Shown here in pieces: positions 22,541 through 34,005 of a stretch of DNA of 64,000 nucleotides. The notes under the pieces are model-generated. The model worked only from the letters and a program-made list of their open reading frames with translations, did no database searches and had not been told where the DNA came from. The position numbers and the translations under genes are program-made. The stretch comes from Parus major (Eukaryota > Chordata > Aves > Passeriformes > Paridae), in NCBI RefSeq assembly GCF_001522545.3, contig NC_031770.1, positions 22,176,153-22,240,152 of the forward strand, written 5' to 3'. Positions within the stretch are counted from its first letter, which is position 1. The number at the start of each line of letters is the position of its first letter.

Positions 22541-25500
22541 GACAAATTTGTACTGGGTTTGAGATGTTGCTTTTGATGGAATAGTAGTTATACTGGACTG
22601 GATTCTCAAAAGGAAAAATGCTTCTCCCCAGGAAGCTTCTGCTGAAGACTCCTTCTGGAGCTGCCCCCAGCGCTGGGCTCAGCTCTTTGCCTCCTTTGGA
22701 AGCTGTTCCATGGCTCAATTAGAGTCACTACATAAACAGCCCAGCATTTTCTGTAACCTCACAGCTTGCACACTCTCCTGTAGCAAAATGGAAGAGAGAG
22801 GTCCTCTCCCTGCTCCACAGACTACATTTGGTTTCTATCCAGTAAATGCTTGAAGTAAATCAGACTTTCCAGTATGGCCCACAACTGGTAGAAATTACAT
22901 CCTTACAGATGCTTCCAGATTGTCTTTAGCATTCCCCAGGAGGCATAAATAGCCCAGACCATGGAAAGAACATCTCACTATTTCACATTACCTGAGCAGT
23001 AGGCAGTAAAGGTGAGGGCAGACTTTCAGAGGAAGAAAAAAACACACAAAAATAAGAGCATCATAAAGGACCCCTAACCTGTGTGTGATAGACACACTAA
23101 GACAGACAATCCTGGAGGGAAAAAAAGGGGGATGGAACCAAAAGAGCTTTTTCATCTCACAAGATACATTTTGACAATTCTTCTAGACTTGTCAAAGCAA
23201 GTAAATGCTGACTCTATCTCCTAGCTTCTCCTGTCCTCATCTCACAGCCTTTCATCAGCAATACCGTTACTTAAAAAAGAAGTATGAGACAAATCTTGTG
23301 TGTTTGACTGCACTGCAGGAACCAGCTTCAGTGAGAGACAGAGCAGAAATGCTTATCCCAATGAAAAGGAGATACCTTCACATTAGTGAGTGATCAGGAC
23401 TTTTTTAACAAGGACTTGACCTTTCTAAACCTGGCATAGGTCAAACAAATCGAGACATGACTGGTTCATGGCAATCCCTTTTATATACAATACAGTGGAT
23501 TTTTCATGTACTGTTGCCATATAATACTACTGGCAGCTCAAAAAGCTCAAAAACCAGTGCACTGAAAGGATCTTCTAACACTACAAAGTGTTTCTGCTTT
23601 GTGACTTCTTGCTCATCGTTCTGTGCTTACTGAGCACCATTCACAAACCCCTAAGAATTTGGTGTCACAGCAGGGCTGTGGAAAAGCACATCACAGGGAG
23701 GAATGAATGTGAATTGCTACTGACTGGCATCAGGCAGAAGAGTCAAAATCTACTCCCAGTTCCTCTATTGATTTACTTCTTCTCTCTATCCCTTTGTTTC
23801 CCTTTGCTATTTGCAAAGCAACTGTAATCACAAAATTCTTCAAATGTTTAGGTCAAGACAAGACCTAACAAGGTCTTGGACAGCAAGAGGATACACACAT
23901 CTATTGCCATATTTTGCCACTCAAAATTGCTGGCAATCTACTAATTTAAAAGTGACCAAAGCAGATTCAAATGAAGTTAGGAGAAGAAACCATGCTCTTT
24001 TGCTCTCTCCTCAGGAGTAACAATTTTTGACAAACCAGGTTTATAAGGGCAGGTGTTTTGGGACACTTTTCAACAATTTCATCTAACATGCTGCTAAGTG
24101 CAACAGAGGTTTTACTGAAATAAAGACAGGTGCTATTTAATTTTCTTTTTCCAGAAATGGCATCATCATGTAAAATTTGCATTATCAGTCTAATGCAAAT
24201 TCAATGTTTAATGCATCATTAAACAGGTCAGCTCACACAGTGATGTGCACAGAGGTTCATGGTAGTGTCACCATCAGGCTCATTGGAAAGATGTCTGAGA
24301 AACAACAGAATCATCTTGCAGCAGCAAGGGCTAGGAAAGGGCTTTAACTGTGGTTGTTGTGATTGGGACAGCACTTACATTCAGCATAAAGCAGAAAGAT
24401 GGCATCAAATGTCCTAGCAAAGCTCTGTGTCCCTTATGATTAAGCTCCACACAGATAACAGTATAAAAAGGTTCAATCCCTGTTTTACATAGTTGTGCTG
24501 GTAAAAGTTACAAGTGTATTCATGACATTATATGCCGTTTCAACCCAAGGAAGAGTTTTACTGAAATGGTACAAGGCATGGATTTTATGAGGTGTCCTGG
24601 TGGTACAGAACATGGACATTCCTCTATTTGCAAAGGTGTCCTGTGCATAGGTATGACCCCAACCATACAAGGTGAGAACATAGAACCAAGCATCAGCTAG
24701 GCAGAAATCCCTTCATGGTTTTACCCTCTTTCAAAATTGGTCCCCCAAAGGAATCCCAGACCAACGCCAGACATCTTTTAGGAAGCCATTAGTCCTTGAG
24801 AAATTTGGCATCTTCAGGTTACTTTGCATCACTCAGGGATAACCTCTCCTAAATGAATGGATCACAGCTTAATTACTTACATAATTAAATACAATCGCTC
24901 TCCCTCTAACCAGGGCCTCTGTCCCTTTCACCAAGAGGAGCCATTGGTAATGTCCCCGAGGAAGCACTGTCATGCTGCCATCAAGTCAAAAATTACTTTG
25001 GGCTCCTTTAGATTTTTTTTTGGTTGGTTTGTTTTGCAGCATGACCCAGAATAAAAGGTTGGCATTGAACTGTTTATGGGATAAAAGACACAACTGCAAC
25101 CACACAAGTTGAAGCAACTCAATAGCTGACAACAGCAACTTCCTGTAGAGAGCTGATGTGACAAAACCTGGATTCATTCTTGGAGTCAGGCAACAGATCT
25201 TCAGGCCAGCACAGAGCAGCAAGTGTACTGAAAGCAGGCTGTGTAGAATTCAGCATGCAGCTTACCCAAATTAGCTTTTTGTGAGACAACCTCACAGCTT
25301 GGAGAAGGTTTCTTAAAAACAACACCTTGATGGTGCTTTTTAAGGCTAAGAAAGTGTCTGTGAAAGAAACAAGGCCTACTGCAGTAAATGGAAGGTTTAA
25401 CATATCTAGGATAAGCTCCTACTAAAATTTTCATATGACATAATAAGGTTCAGATTTAAATCCTTTGGTCTTTGTAGAAAATGAGTTTACCTGACAAAAA

Positions 25501-28500
25501 AAGATTCAGACATTTAAATCTGGTGTTGACAAGATAGTGGGGATTTTGCTACCAATTTTAAAGGAAATACGACTGGGTTGCCAGGGTATGATGCTCTTTG
25601 TTGTACAGTGACAACCACTCCCAGCAACTCAGCTGGGAGCTGATCACTCAATAATTGGCAAGACTTGGCTTGAAAGTGGGGGAAATATTGATTTCTACCT
25701 CATCTTGAAAATACACTATTTACTTGCAAGTTATTTTGGGACTTCACATTTATAAGTACATGACAGGACCTTCTCTCACAATTCTCCCCTGCTGCACCCT
25801 GCAAACTATCCCCCATACCATTCCATCTGAGAAAAGGAGCACAATCAATATTTTAATTAACAGAAACACTTGAGTATTAAAATTATGTATCTCTCTAGTA
25901 AAACAGTTGGAGTAGAGGACAGGAAAATAAACAACTTTTTGTCTACCTCAGTGAAATAAAAGAAGACACAATTTTGCATAGATCAAAATACTTCTGTCAA
26001 ATTTATTTGTTTAACAAATAACTATCAGACTTCTGGAAAGTGTTAGATCTCCTAACTTTCATGAAAAGCATTTAGAAAACAAAAGATGACACGTGTGTCT
26101 GTTCTGAATCTGCAAATTTCACTTGAACCAATTTTGCTGTAACTTCTCCATCTACTTGACTTTCTCACTGCAACATTTGGTCACCTTTCAGCTACAAACT
26201 TACCTATCTTCAGAATCATTCTGTGAATGGAAATCATCTCACCCTTCCACCACCCCCCTGCTCCTCTCCAAAATCTGCCAAGCTCTGCTGCATGCTCTTT
26301 TACCATTAATTCTTGCTCTCACAAACAAAGCAGATCACCAAGCACAGGATGGGAGCAGACCAGTAATATGTGCCTCCCAGGCAAAGAGTTCTTCTTCCCC
26401 AAAACCAGAGAGAGAACAGAACAAAGTCAGAGCCATCTTTACAGTCCAGTTCAACTCTCAGAGAAGTGCAGTGGTGTCTGCCCCAGGCTGCATTTCTGGC
26501 TAGACCACAGTGTGTGACCTGCAAGCACTAACGAGCAAGACAGAAGGATGCAAAGAAGTCACAGCATACACCAGCTTTGTCCTGCATCCTGACACAGTTT
26601 CAGACTTCATAAATAACTTAAATAACATTTGCATATCAAAAGAACAGAACTGTCCTTGTTAACTTCAGCAGGAATTTCTGAGTAAGAAAAGTGGTCAATT
26701 CCCACATGATGAAAAGCCAAGTTCTGACAGAGGCAATTGTTCTTCACCTCTGGAGCACAAATCTGAAGTGCTCCCCATACTTCCCTTCTCCTTTTCCTCA
26801 TCTCCAACTAAATGTCAAGCCTTGCCTCTAGTCTTTCACAGAAACCTGCCAACCTGGCCGTATACACTTCAGCTCTACACCTGGAGATGCCTGAAGTGTT
26901 TTGTCTGAGTAGCTTTGTCTAGGAATTGGCCTGAGGGAAAGCAGAAATAAAAATTAAGAAAAAACCCAAAGCAAATAAACAATTGTCTTATAGCAAGAAA
27001 TGTGAGATGCTCCTAACCATACTAATACATCAATTCATTTTTTTAAAGGACTATTATAATACAGAAATGTTAATGTTATTCTTCAGTTTTCTATTATCAC
27101 TGTTGGAAAAAACTAAACAGTATGCAGTCTTATTTCAGCATGAGTAAGTGCTTAGGCTTCAAACATACAGAAATATTTAGGTTAAACTTTTTTCAAAGTT
27201 ATTCTGCCTCTCAGTCATTATTCACCACCTGTCTTTAACTAATAGGTGGGAAAACTGCTCACAGTTTTTTCCTTGAGCTCATCCCACTGGAGTAGATTTG
27301 AAAGACACCAGATTTCCAAAAGCTCTGGTAACTTTTTTTATGGCAAAAGGGAAGGCTGTCCCAGGATGCCTAAGCAGGACTCACTGAAGTCAGTGAGATG
27401 TGTTCAAAGTCTCACTCCTTGACTTTCCTGGCCATTAGGCATCAACTCACCTGTACACGAGGCTTTGCCTTAATATGTTTCAGATGCTTGAGGTAATTTT
27501 GATTTGGAAAAAAAGTACTGAAAGTAATTCTCCAATAACCAAACTCCACAGGCTCTTTGGAATTTTCTTTATCGCATGAATCAGTCACTGATTAGGAAAT
27601 AGGAGTGAAGAAGATTGGACAGCCTTGAAAAACCAGCCACAAACAGTATTGTGAATCCAGTTTTCCCTTCATTCTGCATGCACAACACACAGTCCAGCTA
27701 AAAACAACAGAGCGCCTCAGATCTACTTCTCCAACATACTCTTGGAATTGCCATTAAAACCTAATTTTTACCCTCTGATCTTTCCAATCTTCTTTCCACT
27801 TTAAAAGATCTCTGGAGGTGGCAGGAGCAATCACCATCAGACTCCCTTAAATGAACAGCTCCAGGCTTTTCAGGTTTTGCTGAACACAGAAATACATTGA
27901 CACAAACAGCCCTGGAAACACAGAACTGAAAGCTGTCTCACAGCAAAGGAAAAGGGTCTTTTCAGGAACTATCACAAAATTGTATACAAAGCAACTTCTA
28001 CCCAGGATTGTTTCCCAGAAATTTACATGACAGTAATACTGTAACAGTCAAAATGGAAACTTTATTTTCTATTTCTGAGTAAAAGAGGTACTTTCTGTTG
28101 GTTTTGTGAATTCAGGTATGCATTAGGTCAGCCCCCACCTCGGGAGGCAGAGTCCTCAGACTGGCACATGGCATGCTGGAGCAGAGCAAGGAAAAGGAGT
28201 CCTTCCAGTTTCACATTAGTGATTTTACATGGTCAGTCCAGATTGTTCATCAGTCACCCACTGACCTTTCAAAAATCCTCTTTAATGCTTCATTCTGCAT
28301 TTTTATGATTTTAAGCCAAGTCCATGCAGCAGGAGACCATGTGTGAAGAAGATAAAACAGAAAGTTTAACAAAAACCAGCCTTCCCATGTCCACAACTCT
28401 TAACCCAAAAGATTCAAGACAATAAATGCTCAGCACTTAAATACAGCTCCAACATCAAAGCACTTTACAGACCCCACATACTCTGCAATAAAAGACTTGG

Positions 28501-29591
28501 GTAATATAAAATGCTCCTCTGTCAGGATGACCTCTCAGTAATTCTGGTGTAAGTACTCCCTGTCAGGAGACTTGCTCCAGCTTCCCTGAGGGCCTGCTCC
28601 TTATCTCACAAATATCCCTGTAAAAATCTTTCAGACTCTGTACCTAACTGAACAATTCCTGTGTGTAAAACTAAGCATCACGTGGATGTAGAAAGAGCAT
28701 CCAAATGGACAATGAACATGCATAATATGTACATCCATTGGCAGAAAGCAGTCAGAGAATCTTGCTGGAATTTGCTTCCATGGTAGATGTGAAGGATCTC
28801 AGAAAGGAGAAAGAGGAGGTGCAGGCACAAGGTGTAATAGAGAGGAGGACTTAAACAGAGCAGTGGAAGGAGACTCAGAGGAGGAAGAGTTCAGACTTAG
28901 GACCGGAGATGCCAATGGAGCAAAACCAGTGGACACCAGCATTTGCTGATGTAAACACTGCAGCACAAGTAAGGGTTGGACTAGAGAGCTGGGACACAGC
29001 TGGCCAGAGGAAAGATACAGTCCAACATTCAAAGAACTACTCCTTTTAACAGTTGCACCCATGGAGATGATTTAAAATTAATTTTGAATTAATTTTTGCC
29101 ACAAAAATTATGCTTTAATGTTTTAATGCATTTTGCCTTTTAAAGAAATTAGTTTAAAATTTAGTAAGAAACACTGATGAATTCATTGATTACCTGATTT
29201 TTTGGTAATCTGTTGAATTTATATAAGAAATACTGAATTAGTGAATCATGCTGTAAAGTTTAATAAGTTAAAAGGTGATGGTTTTATATGAATGTAGGAA
29301 TGGAATAAGTACGAGCTGTAGCTGTGGATGTCAATTCAAGTTCTACAACGATGCAGTAAATAATGTGATAGAAGTATCTAAGTGAATTCATGCCCTGTGC
29401 AAAATGTTTTTCTATCAAGAAATGCAAGCATTTTAAATTCTGATAATGAAAATGAAGAAGTTTTGTCCTAACTAATTTTCAGTTTCTATTTTCTCAGAAA
29501 ATATGCAGGAAGATGTTTTTTTAAAAGTAGCTAAAAGTTAGAAACACAATGTGAATCTAAAATTGGTTCTCTTCATCTTCCTCTTACCACT
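22541..29591. other. Non-coding unique sequence
   Basis: No gene is recognised; open frames reach 126 codons (26123-26503) with an overlapping 96-codon frame on the same strand, neither assignable. An octamer-like ATGCAAAT word lies near 24195. A purine-rich stretch at about 28797-28890 (GAGGAGG words) is followed by a strongly AT-rich block, 29070-29580. No mobile element was recognised before the CR1 at 29637. Confidence 0.55.
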
Positions 29592-29618
29592 TACAAAGTA
29601 CCTACAATGTACTTTGTA
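29592..29618. repeat. 10-bp perfect hairpin just upstream of CR1
   Basis: TACAAAGTAC (29592-29601) pairs with GTACTTTGTA (29609-29618) across CTACAAT. The following ACTAC-AAT-GTAGT (29618-29630) can form a second small stem, and CTACAATGTA occurs twice. It lies within 20 bases of the CR1 5' truncation point. Confidence 0.8.
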
Positions 29619-29636
29619 CTACAATGTAGTAGAGCA

Positions 29637-30032
29637 TGTCTCATACAAGGAGAGTTTGGGAGAATTGGGATTGTTCAGCCTGGAGAAGAGAAGGCTTTGG
29701 GGTGACCTAACTGTGGCCTTCCAGTAACTGAAGGGAGCCTACAAGAAAGGAGACTACTTACAAGGGCAGTCAGAGAGTGGATAATGGGGAATGGCTTTAA
29801 ACTGAAAGAGGGCAGGTGCAGATTAGATAGCAGATAGAAATTCTTCCCTCTAAGGGTGGTGAGGAACTGGAACAGGCTGACCAGAGAAGCTGTGGACACC
29901 CCATCCCTGGAGCTGGATGGAGCAGCTAAAACAGCCTGGTCTAGTGGGAAGAGTCCCTGCCCATGGTACAGGGATTGAAATTACATGGTTTTTAAGGTGC
30001 CTTCCAACCCAAACCATTCAATGATTCTTTGA
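29637..30032 (+). mobile_element. CR1 LINE, 5'-truncated 3' end
   Basis: CR1 is the main non-LTR retrotransposon of birds and inserts mostly as 5'-truncated copies. The piece begins in the last part of ORF2 (TTGTTCAGCCTGGAGAAGAG near 29668) and runs through the degraded C-terminal region into the 3' UTR. The 3' end (CCTTCCAACCCAAACCATTC, then ATTCAATGATTCTTT near 30016-30030) is a mutated form of the CR1 terminal octamer pair. Stops interrupt the ORF2-derived frame, so the copy is dead. It is diverged and evidently not recent. Confidence 0.93.
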
Positions 30033-32880
30033 AAGGACAACTGGAAGAGTTGTAAGAGCTCAGCACTAAAGGACTCAGTATGGATCAGATTTTCTGAAGG
30101 CCTTAGATATCCAAAGGTACTGTCAAGCTTTTCTGTGCTATGGGAAAACCCCGTAAGTCATCTCCTGTCACACTTTACAACAACAATCATCATCATTATC
30201 TTCGTTTTTTTGGGTGTGATTGTTCCATTTTTCTTACAAAAACAGCTGAAGCTTTTTCACAAAATAATTTCAGAGAAGTTATTTTTCAGTGATGATGTGT
30301 AAATATGACAAAATACAACCTGTTTATCCTATCCATCTTCTAGGAGGCGATATATGATATGCACTTATGCAGAGAAACATCCTGTTTAGCTTGTTTAAAT
30401 CCCATGATTATATTGTGATTAAACAGCTCAAGAATTGAAACATAGTGCTCAGACATCCAAAACTTCTAAAAACACAGCTTCAACATATTTTTAGTCAAAC
30501 CAGCTAAGACAATTTGCTTCAACAGTGAGTGGATCTCTGAAATGAATGCTTACTGCATATGTTTCTTTGACCAAACTCATACAATTTAACGCAGTCTCTG
30601 CATGAAAAATGCTTTTTAAGAAAAGTTCAGCTAAAAATCTGAATCTTAGCATTTAATATCCAAAATTGTGATTTACCATGTCAGACAGAAAGTCTGAAGC
30701 ATACCTGCAGAATTCTGTTTATAATAAATGGAACCAACCAATAAATATTACTGCAACCAGTCAATTCTGTGACTGGAATGTCAAACTTCATAGAACACTG
30801 GTAGCTAAATTGCCTCACTGAAGAGACATTACATGGATTTGAAAGGATTATAAAAGGATGAAATATCACAGCTGTTCTCATTCTTTTAAGGCACTTTTAT
30901 TAAAATATTTGCTGGAGGCAGGGTTGTCCTGATGCTTAATTTTCATAGACACTTTAGAGCTGTGTAAAAGAGTAAAGCTTTTATAGAATGTAAATTGTTA
31001 AGTATGGCAGCAAATACAGAAAATCAGTATTAGAATTCTTTTTTCTTTTTCAGGCATCAAATCAAAGGGTTACTTGTCTTGAAGCTGCTTTCTTAAAAAA
31101 CTGTTATGTAAATAGAATAAGAGATTTTCTGTCTTGTTTGAGGAGCAAGGTACTGTACTGATCACTAGTTATTATGCACTTGCAGTGTTTATGTTTTTAT
31201 TAATTTAGTTCATCTATTTAAACTGTGAGTTTCATTAACACCATTAGAAATGAACTACTGAAAAAACAGTGGGAGCAAAAGTGAGAGAGATGCATTCTCT
31301 AGGCAAAATTGTATCGTCAATTTCAATCTTTATCTAAAGGAGCAGAAAGAAAAAGAAACAGCTGGATCAAGAATTTTTCTTTTCTCATGAGCTTGTGTGA
31401 AAGCTCATTACCAACTACCAGCTATTTTTGTAGGGAATAAGCCAGGGATGCTCTCCAGTTCCTAAAGGAAAAGTCTACCTGATACTAATCAGCATTACTG
31501 GAATGAGATCTCATCACAAACAGCAGTTGAAAGAATAAAACAGAGCTGCTTTCTCATTAGTGGACTCCAAATCAGATGCTGCATCTAATCTGTCATAATA
31601 CCAGATTCACTCAAGTGCGTGCACGTGTAAACACATGTCTGCAAACAGAGATTTTCTTCTAAACCTGAACTGCTAAACACACTGTTATATAAGAGAACAT
31701 TTGACCATGTTTACTGATTTTAAAACATGCCCAGCAAACCTGAAAAGTGAAATAGTCTTGCTCCCTTATTCTTTATATTTTAAAGGAAGAACTGTAACAA
31801 GTGCTTTGTGTATTCATTACTAGATTAAGGGAAAAAAGTATTTTCAAGCACTCAACAGCAGGGTGAAGTGGTAAGGTGAGAGACAGAATAAATGGGATCT
31901 TTTTATTATATTAACCACATTCATTTCACATTCAAGGAGGTTTTAATAGATGCCAATCCAAGAGAAATAACTTCAATTACTTTTCCTTCAAAACTATGTA
32001 TGAAAATGAGAAACAGGAATTATGAAACTGATTTCTATATACTTGCCTCTTAGTCCTCAATGGGTGTTGGTTTTTCTTTCTCTCTCCATTTTCTTTTCCC
32101 TTTCAGTTTGTTTTTTTTTTATTATTAAATCTGCAGCATGGAGCATATTGTCCTGAAAAGGACTATCATTCTTCTATACTACTGTCAGGAATATTGTATA
32201 ATGGTAAAACCAGCAGCTTTTACTCTGCAGCTAATTCTCCAGCTATGGTTCTTGTTCACCTGCTAGCTGGTTAATGAATTAGTGTATATATAAATTTTCT
32301 AGAGAATTCCTGCTTTTAACTGAAACATTTCTTAACATCAAAAAATCCAAGATCAAAGCAGGAAGACAATGTTGCAGGAATTTTTCCCCTCATGACTTTT
32401 CCTCCCTGCATCTTTATATTTTCAGTCTTTTCTGTGATAATTATAAAAAACTTCTTCATATATAAATATACCACATTTTGATTATAACTCAGAGAAATGG
32501 TTCTCATTATTAAAAAAATACACCATATGGATTTTTTTTTTTAAATATCCTGCTTCTGAATATCCTGCCTGCATGCATGTGGGATGAACAAGCCAAAGAA
32601 GCTGTTCAGTAACCTTTGCCCAGACATTCTAATGAGAAAGGCAGCAGTCAGCCCTCACACTCCAAAAGTGCTTCTGCTGCAAAAAAAAAAACAACAGAAG
32701 AAATAATTTTTAGTGACAGTTTTCAGTGTGCTGCTTTCTGGTAAAGGAAAACTGCACTTTGATGCCAGTTAGCACCACGATGCTGTTGAGTGTGATGATT
32801 CATCAAAGGGGCCTGGAGGACAGCTGAGGGCTGTAGCAGGACCATCAGACTGATTTTGTCTCCTATGTTTGCTACTGAGT
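30033..32880. other. Non-coding unique sequence
   Basis: AT-rich sequence without a recognisable gene. CATCATCATTATC-type words at about 30186-30200 and T-runs at 32106-32120 and 32530-32542 are the only low-complexity parts. A CACGTG E-box lies near 31623. No mobile element seen. Confidence 0.6.
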
Positions 32881-33209
32881 GATCACAGCTCCTCTGCTTT
32901 TAAAAGTCTGGCCAGCTTCGCAGCATCCCCAAGTCCTTTGTTTCTCCGACAGCCTGACTCCTCCATGAACATCCTGCTCTTCAGCAGGCACAGCTCTGCC
33001 TGCTGCTGTGTGACCTGAGGCAGGCCACAGCCAGCCATGCTGCCAAATGCACTGATGGACAGACACTGCTCCTGGTCTTTCCTTGCACAGGCACCAGATG
33101 CCAGCATGGACTTACTGACCAGGTTATCGCTTGGTTTTCGGCATTTTGAAGCTATTATTAAACTGACACGGCATTTGGAGATGGGGACAACAGCTGCCTC
33201 TGAGAAGCA
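32881..33209 (-). other. Exon-like open frame on the minus strand, unassigned
   Basis: On the minus strand the frame is open from 33209 down to a TGA at 32883-32885 or very near it, about 108 codons, in a locally GC-richer patch surrounded by AT-rich DNA. Near its upstream edge, CTTCTCAG (ending at 33200) would serve as a splice acceptor. The tail of the translation is rich in Lys, Leu and Ala and would form a helix. I recognise no family, and the opposite strand is also open for 63 codons (33037-33228), which weakens the case. It could be a terminal exon, a non-coding conserved element or chance. Confidence 0.15.
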
Positions 33210-33983
33210 TTACCACTTCCTGTTTTAATTAAATATTTATATGCAGACAGCAACAGAAGAACACATCTGTCTGCCAGAAAATTAGCAAAATGAGGATAAC
33301 AAGATGTAAGAATCGGAGAGAGTGCAGTGAGCTTCAGCCTGCTGAAATCCTTCTTCTCAGGTAATTGTTTAATGCCTTAAGCAGGTAAAAATTTATCGAG
33401 CTATTTAAGTCACTGTTGGAGGCACAGAGTGGAAACACTCACCAGCTACATGCATCATTTCCAAAAATGAGTAAGAAACTAATTATAAAGATATATTTGT
33501 ATTACACTATATACCTATAACTGGACCAATGTCTAATCTTATGTCTTCTACAGAACTACTCAAAACTGGTACACTTTGGTACAGACTGAATACAACCAGG
33601 AGTAAACCACTGAATTGGTTGCCAATGGTTAAAAAGGCAAAGATTGCTGAAGAACTGCAATTGGAGAACTGCAGGTCACTGCTGGTTTTGCAGTCTACTG
33701 TCTTCATCCAGGACTTCTAATTCTTTGCAATCCTGACTGAACTACTTCTCTCCCTTGGAAGAACCTGATTCTGAACCTACAGGATGAAACATTTAAACTT
33801 AGTATGTGCAAGTATGTTGCAGTAGTAGATCACTGAAATGTCCTGGGATTCTACACAAGGTATTTAGTTATTAGTAATGAGCTGAGAACTTCCCTCACCC
33901 AAAATACAGTCTCACACTGAGGCTGCAGGCTCTAGACAGGGAGAGCCAAATTTATACAAACCTTCTGTGTGTGGCTTCTCCTT
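33210..33983. other. Non-coding unique sequence
   Basis: AT-rich unique sequence; the plus frame at 33529-33720 and minus frame at 33507-33707 overlap and neither is recognisable. Nothing else seen. Confidence 0.6.
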
Positions 33984-34005
33984 AAAAAAAAAAAAAAAAA
34001 AAAAA
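33984..34005. repeat. A22 homopolymer
   Basis: Twenty-two consecutive A after CTCCTT and before TCCCAAC. It could be the tail of a retroposed transcript, but the preceding plus-strand sequence matches no gene I know and no target-site duplication was seen. Simple slippage is the simplest explanation. Confidence 0.9.

Noticed and set aside
29675..29899. 74-codon minus frame
   Set aside because: It is the antisense of the CR1 copy at 29637-30032.
33984..34005. Poly(A) tail of a processed pseudogene
   Set aside because: No recognisable transcript precedes the A22 run and no target-site duplication was found; simple slippage suffices.
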